DNA of 64,000 nt, taken from assembly GCF_042682785.1 (NCBI RefSeq), contig NZ_JBHUIB010000012.1, forward strand, positions 682,001-746,000. The letters are read 5' to 3'. Made by a program: the position numbers and the translations under genes. The DNA comes from Thalassotalea_F euphylliae. GTDB lineage: Bacteria; Pseudomonadota; Gammaproteobacteria; Enterobacterales; Alteromonadaceae. The notes under the pieces were generated by a model. That model was not told where the DNA came from. It saw only the letters and a program-made list of their open reading frames with translations, and did not search any database. This document shows, piece by piece, positions 40,856-50,463 of this stretch; within the stretch, counting starts at the first letter, position 1; every line of letters starts with the position of its first letter.

Positions 40856-40882
40856 AAAGGGAAGCATATGCTTCCCTTTTTT
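40856..40882 (+). terminator. terminator after the DUF3010 gene
   Basis: AAAGGGAAGCAT and its exact inverse followed by T residues; the 24-bp perfect palindrome is at 40856-40879. Confidence 0.85.
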
Positions 40883-41031
40883 ATTATCCACAGAAATAGC
40901 TCACCATAAGCTATATTTATATTGCTTACCCGAGCGTAGTTATCACTTTTCAAACGTCTGCGAAAATGATTTAATCGGGTATAACAACAAGTCAGACCAC
41001 TTACCAGTGGTCAAGAATTGAGGAAGAAACA

Positions 41032-42828
41032 ATGCCAGAATATAAAGCGCCCGTTCGAGATATGCAGTTTGTAATGCAAGAGCTACTCGATTGTGAAACG
41101 CACTATCAAACACTTGGTTACGAGGAAGCAACGCCAGATATGATCGATGCAATCATGAGTGAAGCGGCTAAATTTAACGAACAAGTTTTAGCACCTATCA
41201 ACCAAATTGGCGATGAACAAGGTTGTACGTGGAATGACGGTGTTGTAACAACACCTGATGGTTTTAAAGAAGCGTATCAACAATATGTTGAAGGTGGCTG
41301 GCCAACTCTATCTCAACCTATCGAATTTGGTGGCCAAGGCCTACCGCACTCATTAAACACAGCAATTGGCGAGTTTAGCTCGGCAGCCAACCATAGTTTC
41401 GCTATGTACCCGGGCCTTAGCCATGGTGCTTTAGCAACGTTAGAAGCGCACGGTACTGAAGAACAAAAAGCGATGTTCATGCCTAAACTTGTTGAAGGTA
41501 CGTGGACAGGTACTATGTGTTTAACTGAGCCACATTGTGGTACCGACTTAGGTATGCTTCGCACTAAGGCTGAGCCTAACGAAGATGGTACATACTCATT
41601 AACAGGTACTAAAATTTTCATTTCCGCGGGTGAGCACGACTTATCAGATAATATCGTCCACATTGTGATTGCGCGCATTCCAGGCTCCCCTAATGGAACC
41701 AAGGGTATTTCATTATTTATCGTACCTAAATACGATGCGACACCAGACGGTGAGCGAGGGGAGCGCAATGGCGTAAACTGTGGCTCTATTGAGCACAAAA
41801 TGGGTATCAATGCGAATGCTACGTGTGTAATCAACTTCGATGGTGCAAAAGGCTACTTAATTGGTGAAGTAAACCGTGGTTTGAACTGTATGTTCACGTT
41901 CATGAATGCAGCGCGTTTAGGTGTTGCTAATGAGGGTGTTGCTGCGGCGGAAGCAGCTTTCCAAGGCTCATTGGCGTATGCAAAAGATCGCTTGCAAAGT
42001 CGTTCTTTGACAGGCCCTAAAAACCCAGACGGCCCTGCAGATAAAATTATTGTGCATCCAGACGTGCGTCGTATGCTATTGACGCAAAAATCGATAGCCG
42101 AAGGCGGCCGTGCCTTAAATGGTTATTTAAGTCAGCTTGTTGATGTTGTAGAAGCAAGTAAAGACGATGCAGCAGTAGCTGAGGCAAATAGCAAGCTAGC
42201 GCTATTAACGCCAATTGCAAAAGCGTTCTTAACTGAGCTAGGTTTAGAATGTACTAGCCACGGTGTTCAAGTATACGGTGGTCATGGCTTCATCAAAGAA
42301 TGGGGCATGGAACAGTTGATGCGTGATACAAAAATTAGCTGTTTGTACGAAGGTACAACTGGTATTCAAGCATTAGACTTACTTGCACGTAAAATTTTGG
42401 GTTCGAAAGGTGAATTGATTAAGCCATTTGCCGCTGAAGTAACAGCATTCTGTACAGATGCGATTACCGATGAGCAAATGAGTGAATTCATCAAACCGAT
42501 GATTACTATAGCGCCAAACTGGCAGAAAATGACCCAAGAAATTGGTATGAAAGCGATGCAAAATCCGGATGAGATTGGAGCAGCATCGGTAGATTACTTG
42601 ATGTACTCGGGTTATTTAACGCTTGCGTATTTCTGGGCGAAAATGGCGAAAGTGTCATTAGACAAACTTGCTGCTGGCACAGATGATAAAGCCTTTTATG
42701 AAGCGAAAATCAAAACAGCGCGTTTCTATTTCGACCGTGTGCTACCGAGAATTCATGGTCACGCAGCGTGTATCGAGAATGGTGCTAACGCAATGATGGC
42801 GCACAGCGAAGAAGAGTTTCTTGTATAG
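41032..42828 (+). CDS. acyl-CoA dehydrogenase (FadE/DmdC-like, 598 aa)
   Basis: FAD-dependent acyl-CoA dehydrogenase of the large, C-terminally extended type. It starts MPEYKAPVRDMQFVMQELL, a beginning shared with DmdC-like enzymes (3-methylmercaptopropionyl-CoA dehydrogenase). Motifs: MCLTEPHCGTDLGML (flavin/substrate), KIFISAGEHDL, VYGGHGFIKEWGMEQLMRD and the catalytic glutamate in LYEGTTGIQALDL. The C-terminal extension (about 470-598) is the acyl-CoA dehydrogenase C domain. The substrate could be a fatty acyl-CoA or a DMSP-derived thioester; context does not decide. The upstream GAGGAAGAA gives a strong ribosome site. Confidence 0.92.
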   Translation: MPEYKAPVRDMQFVMQELLDCETHYQTLGYEEATPDMIDAIMSEAAKFNEQVLAPINQIGDEQGCTWNDGVVTTPDGFKEAYQQYVEGGWPTLSQPIEFGGQGLPHSLNTAIGEFSSAANHSFAMYPGLSHGALATLEAHGTEEQKAMFMPKLVEGTWTGTMCLTEPHCGTDLGMLRTKAEPNEDGTYSLTGTKIFISAGEHDLSDNIVHIVIARIPGSPNGTKGISLFIVPKYDATPDGERGERNGVNCGSIEHKMGINANATCVINFDGAKGYLIGEVNRGLNCMFTFMNAARLGVANEGVAAAEAAFQGSLAYAKDRLQSRSLTGPKNPDGPADKIIVHPDVRRMLLTQKSIAEGGRALNGYLSQLVDVVEASKDDAAVAEANSKLALLTPIAKAFLTELGLECTSHGVQVYGGHGFIKEWGMEQLMRDTKISCLYEGTTGIQALDLLARKILGSKGELIKPFAAEVTAFCTDAITDEQMSEFIKPMITIAPNWQKMTQEIGMKAMQNPDEIGAASVDYLMYSGYLTLAYFWAKMAKVSLDKLAAGTDDKAFYEAKIKTARFYFDRVLPRIHGHAACIENGANAMMAHSEEEFLV

Positions 42829-42853
42829 TCTCTAGCTTAGCCTACAGTTGAAG

Positions 42854-42876
42854 AGCCGGTTTTACCGGCTTTTTTT
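42854..42876 (+). terminator. terminator after the acyl-CoA dehydrogenase
   Basis: AGCCGGT, loop TTT, ACCGGCT and a T run. Confidence 0.9.
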
Positions 42877-42968
42877 ATGTCTGAAATATATTATTTACTG
42901 GCGGTACTAGTAATGAGCAAAAAACTTTACTAACGTACAGCATGGCAGTTACGTTATAGGGAGTTGTA

Positions 42969-44132
42969 ATGCGTATATTCGTCTTATCTGTTTTTCTTTT
43001 CTTATCTGGGTGTTCGAGCGTCCCGAGTGACACCAATACTACCAAGCTGATTTTATCAGATGCCCCTTTTGTCACGAGTAATGCTGAAGTTGTCTTCGAA
43101 GAGCAAGTCTTTGCATTAACACCAGAGCAACAAGCCGACTTCATGCGGTTTTACGAAAAAAAGCGTTCGCAAGGAAAAAATGCACATCAGGCGGTTAGCG
43201 ACTTCTTACTGGCTAAGCTCAATAACTTTTCTTACTTTGGTGAAACATATACAGCATCTGAGGCGATGGCGCATTCAAAGGGAAATTGCATGAGCCTTGC
43301 TATCTTAACGACAGCGTTGGCAAACTTGGTAGGTGTTGAATATGGCTACAGAGAAGTGAGTACGCTGCCAGTTTTTGAAAAGCACAGTGGGTTGTTACTC
43401 TCTTCTTCTCATGTACAAACTAAGCTATTTGAGCCGATTAGCGAAGACGCCGAAAAATTCAGTATATTTGTCCGAGACGGTATTTTGATTGATTACTTCC
43501 CGGATTCGAACAATATTAAAGGTCAGTATCTCAAATACCCTCAGTTTTTAGCGAAGTTTTATGTCAATAAAGCGTCTGATGCATTGATAGAAAAAAGAAT
43601 TGATGAAGCCTTTGCATACGCGAGAGCTGCGTATGACCAAGCGCATGATAGTCCTGAAGTGCTTAATATCTTGGCGGTTATATACCGTCGTCAAGGCGAA
43701 GAACAAGAAGCAGAGCGCATATATCAACACGCTGTTTCATTAGCGCCTAATAACATCTCTTTGTTAAGTAACTATTTGGTGTTGCTAGAGAGGCAAGGGC
43801 GACAAGCTGAAGCTGGCACTATTCTTACTAAAATGGCTCAGTTAGATGACCCCAACCCATACAGTTGGCTAGACCAAGCTTACTTGGCAAAAAGCCAAGG
43901 GAAAAACCGACAAGCTATAACCTATTTTAAGAAAACGATTGAACTAGCGCCTTATGTGAAACCGGCTTATGTGGGTTTATATAATATCTATATGGAAAAA
44001 GGGCAGGAAACCTTGGCTAAAAATACGTTATCGCGCGCCCTTGAGTGGACACATGGAACAAAAGAGCGACAGCAGCTTAAATACAAGTTGTATGGCAGGA
44101 ACGCCGCTGTCGAGGTTTTAGAGAGCGAGTAA
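42969..44132 (+). CDS. transglutaminase-like/TPR lipoprotein
   Basis: A 387-residue lipoprotein (MRIFVLSVFLFLSGC, lipobox). The N-terminal half contains KGNCMSLAILTTALANLVGV, which looks like the Cys of a transglutaminase-like fold, and a matching His may be in SSSHVQTKLFEP. The C-terminal half has about four TPR units (SPEVLNILAVIYRRQGEEQEAERIY; AITYFKKTIELAP; VGLYNIYMEKGQETLA). Probably an envelope scaffolding protein; no specific function can be given. It is convergent with the TlpA-like gene, only 1 bp apart. Confidence 0.8.
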   Translation: MRIFVLSVFLFLSGCSSVPSDTNTTKLILSDAPFVTSNAEVVFEEQVFALTPEQQADFMRFYEKKRSQGKNAHQAVSDFLLAKLNNFSYFGETYTASEAMAHSKGNCMSLAILTTALANLVGVEYGYREVSTLPVFEKHSGLLLSSSHVQTKLFEPISEDAEKFSIFVRDGILIDYFPDSNNIKGQYLKYPQFLAKFYVNKASDALIEKRIDEAFAYARAAYDQAHDSPEVLNILAVIYRRQGEEQEAERIYQHAVSLAPNNISLLSNYLVLLERQGRQAEAGTILTKMAQLDDPNPYSWLDQAYLAKSQGKNRQAITYFKKTIELAPYVKPAYVGLYNIYMEKGQETLAKNTLSRALEWTHGTKERQQLKYKLYGRNAAVEVLESE

Positions 44133-44133
44133 C

Positions 44134-44616
44134 TTACTCGGTAATCACTTGCATGGCTTTGACAAGGCGCGGGTCGTTAATATCTGAGCTGGTGTATTTA
44201 AAAATAATTTCACCTTTGCGATTTACAAAAAAAGTTGTAGGTGTACCAACAACGCCCATTTCTTCTGCTAGCTTGTCGCCATCAACTGCTGTTTTAAACG
44301 TATAACCTCTAGCTGCCAACACGTCTTGTGGCGTAGCGCCTTGGTCTTCATTAAAACTTACCGCAACAATTTGTGTATCTTGCTGCGCAAATTGCTTTTG
44401 CAATTCATCGAGTTTTGGCTGCAAGCGTTTGCAGTAAGGGCACCATGTGGCCCAAAAATGAAGGATCACGGGTTTTCCTTCATAGTCGCCCCAATTTATT
44501 GTATCGCCGTGTTGCGTATTCAATGACCAATCAGGCACAGCACTTTTACTGTCGTTCGCAAAAGCACTGAATGAAAATAGGAATGTAGTCAGCAATAGAG
44601 TGACGAATGATTTCAT
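44134..44616 (-). CDS. TlpA-like periplasmic thioredoxin
   Basis: A 160-residue secreted protein: signal peptide to FSAFA/NDS, then a TlpA/ResA-type thioredoxin fold with active site WATWCPYCKRL, NWGDYEGKPVILHF before it, and the cis-Pro region GVVGTPTTFFVNRKGEI. Proteins of this type reduce or isomerise thiols in the periplasm, for example in cytochrome maturation; the partner is unknown. Confidence 0.9.
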   Translation of the reverse strand: MKSFVTLLLTTFLFSFSAFANDSKSAVPDWSLNTQHGDTINWGDYEGKPVILHFWATWCPYCKRLQPKLDELQKQFAQQDTQIVAVSFNEDQGATPQDVLAARGYTFKTAVDGDKLAEEMGVVGTPTTFFVNRKGEIIFKYTSSDINDPRLVKAMQVITE

Positions 44617-44716
44617 AAATAACTATCCAAGTTTAATGACAATATCAGGTTAAAGATATTGACCGTACAAGCGCTTATAGTTATTCACGCTATGTGTAAT
44701 TTTATATCTGTAAACC

Positions 44717-46318
44717 TTATTGGTACGTCGCCAAAATTTTATCAGCAGTTTTCGCAGCAATCATAATGACAGGGGCATTCGTATTGCCACTGATGAGCGT
44801 TGGCATAATAGAACCATCGATAACTCGCAAGCTCTCGATACCATGGACTTTGAGTTCGCTGTTGACTACGGCCATGTCATCATTTCCCATTTTACATGTA
44901 CCGACAGGGTGATAAATGGTGTTTGCTTTGTTGCGCAGAAATTCGAGAATATCTTCATCTGACTGGCATTGTTCACCCGGCATTATCTCGTTACCCACCT
45001 TACTAGCGATAGGGTCTTGAGCGTAAATATCGCGCACCCGGCGAATAGCTTCAATCATTAACTTTTGATCGTCCGGATGATCAAGCATATTAAGATGGAT
45101 TTTAGGGTGAAGGTGAGGGGCCTTACCAAACAAAGTGACACTGCCTCGGCTTTTTGGCCGCAATAAACACGCATGGACAGCTACCCCGTATTGAAACAAC
45201 ATCTTCATGTTACGACCATGATCATCCATAGCGGCAGGAATGAAATGCAGCTGTAGGTCAGGTCTGTCGACTTGTGGTGATGTTTTGATAAAACCACCAG
45301 CTTCTGCAATGGCACTGGTTAGTACACCAGTGCCTTCGGTAAAGAACTTCATCGCGCTTGGGGCTAGTTTAGCCAGAGCTTTTGGACGATAGGCAATAAT
45401 GTCAGTATCTTTATATTCTTTAACGACTAATGCATCGACATGATCTTGCAGGTTTTGACCCACGCCAGGGGATTCATGAAGTAACGCGATATCATGTTTT
45501 TCAAGCTCTTCTTTGGGTCCTATTCCCGACAACATGAGGACTTGAGGCGAATTAAAAGCACCAGCACTAAGTAGCACCTCTTTCGATGCATGGATAACGG
45601 TTTGTTCACCTTTTCGCTTAAATTGCACGCCAGTTGCTCGTTTACCGTCTAACAGTATTTTTTCAACAAGTGCATCAGTGATTACGGTAAGGTTTGTACG
45701 TTCTAGATTAGGCGTTAGAAAGGCTTTGGCTGCGCTACAGCGTTTACCGTCTTTTTGCGTCACCTGAAAATAGCCCACGCCTTCTTGTTCAGCACCGTTG
45801 AAATCATCATTAGCTGGAAAGCCTGCATTGACACTAGCTTCAATGAAACGATCAAAAATGGGTAATTTTGAGCGAGACTCAGCAACATTGAGAGGGCCAT
45901 TGACACCATGGTATTCACTGGCTCCACGTTCTTGATGTTGTGTTGCTTTAAAATAGGGGAGCACATCATTCCAGGCCCAGCCTGCATTACCCTGTGCTGC
46001 CCAATCATCGTAGTCTTGATGTTGCCCTCGGATATAGAGCATGGCATTTACCGAACTACTACCGCCAAGTGTTTTTCCTCGGGGGTTAAATACTTGCCTG
46101 CCATTCTGAGAAGGCTCAGGTGAAGAATCATAAAGCCAGTTGTACTTTTGACTTTTCATCAGTTCAACAACACCTGCTGGAATATGCACTAGTGGAGAAG
46201 AATCTTTCGGACCTGCTTCTAAAAGGCAAACAGTAAATTGTCCACTTTCTGATAGTTTGTCCGCTAACACACAGCCAGCCGAGCCACCGCCAATAATGAT
46301 AAAGTCGTATTGTTCCAT
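44717..46318 (-). CDS. GMC family oxidoreductase (choline dehydrogenase-like)
   Basis: A 533-residue FAD flavoprotein. The Rossmann motif IIIGGGSAGCVLADKL is at the N-terminus, and GMC signatures follow: GGSSSVNAMLYIRGQHQDYDDWA and GAFNSPQVLMLSGIG. The C-terminal catalytic His is in TIYHPVGTCKMG, with NTNAPVIMIAAKTAD at the end. It oxidises an alcohol, but no betaine genes are adjacent, so the choline assignment is not supported beyond homology. A terminator follows the stop of the upstream M49-like gene. Confidence 0.92.
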   Translation of the reverse strand: MEQYDFIIIGGGSAGCVLADKLSESGQFTVCLLEAGPKDSSPLVHIPAGVVELMKSQKYNWLYDSSPEPSQNGRQVFNPRGKTLGGSSSVNAMLYIRGQHQDYDDWAAQGNAGWAWNDVLPYFKATQHQERGASEYHGVNGPLNVAESRSKLPIFDRFIEASVNAGFPANDDFNGAEQEGVGYFQVTQKDGKRCSAAKAFLTPNLERTNLTVITDALVEKILLDGKRATGVQFKRKGEQTVIHASKEVLLSAGAFNSPQVLMLSGIGPKEELEKHDIALLHESPGVGQNLQDHVDALVVKEYKDTDIIAYRPKALAKLAPSAMKFFTEGTGVLTSAIAEAGGFIKTSPQVDRPDLQLHFIPAAMDDHGRNMKMLFQYGVAVHACLLRPKSRGSVTLFGKAPHLHPKIHLNMLDHPDDQKLMIEAIRRVRDIYAQDPIASKVGNEIMPGEQCQSDEDILEFLRNKANTIYHPVGTCKMGNDDMAVVNSELKVHGIESLRVIDGSIMPTLISGNTNAPVIMIAAKTADKILATYQ

Positions 46319-46406
46319 AGTGCTTATCGTTTATTTTCGTTTTTTCTTTTTAAGAATTTATAACGAATATGTATCGTTCTTGCGAGAAAAATATTCGATT
46401 GGTCAC

Positions 46407-46432
46407 AAAAAAGCCGCTAACTAGCGGCTTTT
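46407..46432 (-). terminator. terminator between the M49-like and GMC genes
   Basis: AAAAAAGCCGCT, loop AACT, AGCGGCTTTT. It lies downstream of the leftward M49-like gene (A run on the + strand is a T run on the minus strand). Confidence 0.85.
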
Positions 46433-46456
46433 ATATGATAAGTGTTTATTTGACGC

Positions 46457-48112
46457 TTATTGTAAGCCAAGCACTTTCTTGCCCTGTGTAAAGTCGATAT
46501 CGACAGGAATATTAGCTGATTCAAGCTTCGCAAGACTCTCTGCTAAGTCTTCTTTTATTAGACCTTTCTCCTGAACGAGTTTATCAACACCTGCGTAGTC
46601 GCCATTGCCTTGTAAGGTCAATATAAGTTCTGATAACGCATCAATTGCTTGGGTCATTTTCTCTATATCAACTCTGTACTGACCCGCTTCATTTCGGCTA
46701 AAGGCACCTTGCTCTTGGAAATAGTTAAAACGCACCATGTTTGCTTTACCGTGCGCAGAACTTGCGCCAAAGCGCACTGAGCGGAAAATACCCGCCATAA
46801 AGGTGACGTAGTAATCTTCTAGTGAGCCTTCAGTAATTGCACCTTTAGCGAGTAATTGCTTAACCATATACAAGCCCAGCACATCAGCTTTACCCTCTTC
46901 TAACGCAGAGGCATGCTCCTTTAGGGCTTGGCGAACGGTACCTTTATCGTTAATGGTGTTTTTAATCCCTAAACCGTGTGCCACCTCATGAAACATGGTA
47001 TTAGCAAAGAAGCCATTGAAAGTTACATGTTTGCGCTGTTCAGGCACAATAAGCTGTTCTGAAATAGGTAGCATGATAGCGTCAAACTTAGCGCGCATTG
47101 CGTTTTTCAGTTGTAAACGTCGCGTACCTTTTTCAAGCTGCACCTGTTCGTCGTTTGGTAGGTTAATAGCTATGGTTTTGCCACCTGCATTTGAATGACC
47201 TGCATAATAGATAACGTCATAGGCATTAAGATCTGCGTCAGAGCCTGGCATTTCCTTTTTATACTTTTTGGCAACTGGCAGGCCACGTTGCAGTTCAGGC
47301 AGGTAGTCAGCAAATTTTGCTAATTTCTCACTCCAAGAGAGATCTTTTACTAGTACATATGACTCAAAGGCCGCACGATAGCCAAAGAGCTGGTCTTCAT
47401 AGGTTTCGATAGGCCCAATGACAACATCGATTGGGTTCGTTTTCATATCCATCCATGCAAAATCAGACGGCTGGTAGTCATCGGTACGTAATGCTTTTGC
47501 ACGCAAAGTTAAGTAGTTAGCGAATTCTTCGTTGTCGGCAAATGTCGCAGCTTTTTCCAAAATTGCTGCTGCGCGATCTATTTCATCGGCATATACTTCA
47601 GAGTAGGCAACAGAGGTAAGCGCCCCGTTTTTGTCACGCTGCACGATAGAGTAGAGTCCGTCTTTGTCATTGAAGCTAGCAGCATCGAATTCTGATTTTG
47701 TCATGTCCGCTGGATAAAATTGAGCACCGTGTGGTTTTGGAGCAAAATCGGACAAAAATGCTTTGTCGCCATTCAGCCTATCCCAAGGACCGTAATTGAT
47801 GCCTGCAAATGCTCTGACTTTTTCATCTTGGATGCTGGCTAAGAAGGCATTTTTATCGTCACCAAACGCCTGTTTCCAGAATAAATCATCCATGATTTTA
47901 GAAGCATCAATCAATAACGACAGCATCTGTTTCTGATTGTCAGATAAGTGGCTTAAATCTGCCGTCAATGTGACGTTTTGATAGATATCTAATCTATTCT
48001 CATAACCCTCAATAAGCTGAGGGGATGTTGATTGCGCAACATGTTCTTTATTGCAGCCAGCCAGCGCAGTTGTTGCTAACAAAACAACTGCAGCAATGTT
48101 TGTGAGTTTCAT
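46457..48112 (-). CDS. M49-like zinc peptidase lipoprotein
   Basis: A 551-residue lipoprotein (ATTALAGCNKE, lipobox). The zinc site is MFHEVAHGLG (HExxH) with the third ligand in EEGKADVLGLY about 50 residues on, as in dipeptidyl-peptidase III (M49) relatives. Classical M49 has the longer HExxGH motif, so this belongs to the HExxH branch. Other family features: the DDLFWKQAFGDD and INYGPWDRLNGDKAF segments. Probably hydrolyses peptides in the periplasm or at the outer membrane; substrate unknown. Monocistronic. Confidence 0.85.
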   Translation of the reverse strand: MKLTNIAAVVLLATTALAGCNKEHVAQSTSPQLIEGYENRLDIYQNVTLTADLSHLSDNQKQMLSLLIDASKIMDDLFWKQAFGDDKNAFLASIQDEKVRAFAGINYGPWDRLNGDKAFLSDFAPKPHGAQFYPADMTKSEFDAASFNDKDGLYSIVQRDKNGALTSVAYSEVYADEIDRAAAILEKAATFADNEEFANYLTLRAKALRTDDYQPSDFAWMDMKTNPIDVVIGPIETYEDQLFGYRAAFESYVLVKDLSWSEKLAKFADYLPELQRGLPVAKKYKKEMPGSDADLNAYDVIYYAGHSNAGGKTIAINLPNDEQVQLEKGTRRLQLKNAMRAKFDAIMLPISEQLIVPEQRKHVTFNGFFANTMFHEVAHGLGIKNTINDKGTVRQALKEHASALEEGKADVLGLYMVKQLLAKGAITEGSLEDYYVTFMAGIFRSVRFGASSAHGKANMVRFNYFQEQGAFSRNEAGQYRVDIEKMTQAIDALSELILTLQGNGDYAGVDKLVQEKGLIKEDLAESLAKLESANIPVDIDFTQGKKVLGLQ

Positions 48113-48233
48113 AGGTGTTTCCTTTGGTTTAACGGCTCAAGACTAGTGAATATGATAGGGGAGTGCAAGGAACGTGGAACCTGTAGGCAAGTTTTGTTGC
48201 CTAACGTTCAGGCCACGCAAATTTGAGGCATAA

Positions 48234-48257
48234 AAAAACCGGCCGAGGCCGGTTTTT
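48234..48257. terminator. terminator after rpsT
   Basis: AAAAACCGGCC, loop GA, GGCCGGTTTTT. Downstream of the leftward rpsT gene; symmetric. Confidence 0.9.
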
Positions 48258-48280
48258 CAAAGTCAATGCAAAAACAAAAA

Positions 48281-48541
48281 TTAAAGTGCTTTGATAGCAG
48301 CGTTTAAACGGCTCTTGCTACGAGCAGCTTTGTTTTTGTGAATAAGACCTTTAGTTGCGTAACGATCAAGGATCGGTTGCGCAGCTGCTAATTCTTTTGT
48401 TGCCAATTCTTTGTCACCGGCTTCAATTGCAGCGATTACTTTTTTAACTAAAGTACGCATCATTGAACGACGGCTTGCATTGTGTTGACGGCGCTTTTCA
48501 GATTGTACCGCGCGTTTCTTAGCTTGCTTTGAGTTAGCCAA
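48281..48541 (-). CDS. rpsT: 30S ribosomal protein S20
   Basis: Binds 16S rRNA early in 30S assembly. The 86-residue basic protein starts MANSKQAKKRAVQSEKRRQHNASRRSMMRTL and ends KSRLNAAIKAL, the standard S20 sequence. AGGAG precedes the start. It is divergent from murJ, as in E. coli relatives. Confidence 0.98.
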   Translation of the reverse strand: MANSKQAKKRAVQSEKRRQHNASRRSMMRTLVKKVIAAIEAGDKELATKELAAAQPILDRYATKGLIHKNKAARSKSRLNAAIKAL

Positions 48542-48782
48542 GGTGAACTCCTAAAATATGATAAAAATATAGCCTAAATTTAAGGCGACGAAATATGCCT
48601 TTTTTCCAGCGAATTGTCAAATGATTTAGCAATTAATTTTATAATTCTATGGTTTTTGGTGTGAGATATGTGGTACTCGCGAGAGCTGTTGGCCTAATGC
48701 GTGAATTTTAACGGAATGCGCTTGTTTATCCGGTGTCTATCACCTCATAATATTGTTTTTGTGTTAGGCACTGGAAGCCATT

Positions 48783-50378
48783 TTGAGTAAAAAATTAATA
48801 AAATCAGGCCTTATTGTCAGTGCTATGACAATGATTTCTCGTGTTTTAGGATTGGTTAGAGACGTAGTTATTGCGAATTTTATGGGTACTGGCGCAGGTG
48901 CTGATGTCTTCTTTTTCGCCAATAAAATCCCCAACTTTTTACGTCGTTTATTTGCTGAAGGAGCATTTGCTCAAGCGTTTGTTCCAGTCCTTAGTGAGTA
49001 TCAAGCAATTGATGAAAAGAATGGCTCAAACGATACGCGCAAACTTATTGCGCAGGTCTCTGGTACGCTCGGTGTTTTAGTGACGATAGTAACGGCGATA
49101 GGCGTTATTGCATCTCCAATTATTGTGGCTATTTTTGGTTTTGGTTGGGCTATGGATTGGTACACTGGCGGCGAGAATGCAGAAAAGTTTGAACTAGCCA
49201 GCACATTACTCAAAATTACCTTTCCATACTTGTGGTTTATCAGTTTAACAGCATTAGCTGGTGCGGTACTAAATACCTTAGGTAAGTTTGCAGTCGCGGC
49301 CTTTACGCCCGTGCTACTAAATGTTTGCATTATTGCTTCTGCAATTTATCTTTCTCCTCAATTTGATAACCCTGCGTTTGCGCTTGCATGGGGCGTATTC
49401 TTGGGTGGTGCGGTTCAGTTTTTCTTTCAACTTCCTTTTTTGTACAAAGCCGGGGTATTAGTTAAGCCTGTTTGGGGATGGCATGAGAAGGGGGTTACTA
49501 AGATTCGAAAACTGATCATCCCAGCGCTCTTCGGTGTTTCGGTTACCCAAATAAATTTATTACTTGATACCTTGATTGCTAGCTTTTTGGTCACAGGTTC
49601 TATTAGTTGGCTGTATTATGCTGACCGATTACTTGAGTTTCCTCTCGGTCTATTTGGCATAGGGATAGCGACTGTTATTTTGCCAAGTCTATCGGGGTTG
49701 CATGCGCGCGAGAATAAACAAGAATTTAGTGACACCATTGATTGGGGATTACGCATTGTTTCACTAATGGGAGTGCCTGCACTGATAGGTTTAGTGGTAT
49801 TAGCACAGCCGATTATTATGTTGTTATTTATGCGTGGTGAGTTTACGTCAACCGATGTTCAGCAGGTATCGTTCGCATTGTATGCGTACCTGTCAGGGCT
49901 AATTAGTTTTATGTTTATTAAAGTATTAGCCCCTGGGTTTTATTCACGTCAAGATACCAAAACGCCAGTCAAAATAGGTATTATTGCCATGGTAGCTAAT
50001 ATGGCGTTTAATCTTATATTAGCCCCTATTTTCGGCTATGTTGGTCTGGCAATCGCTACAACCTTGTCAGCAACCCTAAACGCGTTTTTATTGTACCGTG
50101 GTTTAAAGAGAAGCGAGGTATTTACCTTGCCTTCAAAAACGAAACGCTTCTTCGTGAAATTACTTCTTGCTGCGGCAGCAATGGGAACACTTGTTTATTA
50201 TCTTTCTCCTGATTTTGAGCAATGGGTTATGATGGACTTCGGCGAACAATTACTGCGTGTAGCGTTATACATCTTTGCAGGCGTTGCTGCTTATTTTGCA
50301 TTGCTTGTTGTGCTTGGGGTTAGATTGGCTGACTTTAGGGTAGAAAATTCAGCAGGAATTGTCGCCAATAAGGGCTGA
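48783..50378 (+). CDS. murJ: lipid II flippase MurJ
   Basis: Polytopic membrane protein of the MOP superfamily that flips lipid II for peptidoglycan synthesis. 531 residues, about 14 helices; the N-terminal SGLIVSAMTMISRVLGLVRDVVIANFMG and the FFFANKIPNFLRRLFAEGAFAQAFVPVL segment are characteristic. The start is TTG at 48783, with GGAAG upstream. First gene before ribF, as is usual in gammaproteobacteria. Confidence 0.96.
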   Translation: MSKKLIKSGLIVSAMTMISRVLGLVRDVVIANFMGTGAGADVFFFANKIPNFLRRLFAEGAFAQAFVPVLSEYQAIDEKNGSNDTRKLIAQVSGTLGVLVTIVTAIGVIASPIIVAIFGFGWAMDWYTGGENAEKFELASTLLKITFPYLWFISLTALAGAVLNTLGKFAVAAFTPVLLNVCIIASAIYLSPQFDNPAFALAWGVFLGGAVQFFFQLPFLYKAGVLVKPVWGWHEKGVTKIRKLIIPALFGVSVTQINLLLDTLIASFLVTGSISWLYYADRLLEFPLGLFGIGIATVILPSLSGLHARENKQEFSDTIDWGLRIVSLMGVPALIGLVVLAQPIIMLLFMRGEFTSTDVQQVSFALYAYLSGLISFMFIKVLAPGFYSRQDTKTPVKIGIIAMVANMAFNLILAPIFGYVGLAIATTLSATLNAFLLYRGLKRSEVFTLPSKTKRFFVKLLLAAAAMGTLVYYLSPDFEQWVMMDFGEQLLRVALYIFAGVAAYFALLVVLGVRLADFRVENSAGIVANKG

Positions 50379-50463
50379 TTCTTTGATCAGACTAATATAT
50401 AATTCGTCGGTTTTTTAACGGCGTAAATATTAGTAGCGCGTTTTACAAGGTTTTTATTCTTTC

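Noticed and set aside
41313..41834. 173-codon minus-strand frame within the acyl-CoA dehydrogenase gene
   Set aside because: It lies wholly within a clear enzyme gene and has antisense composition; a shadow.
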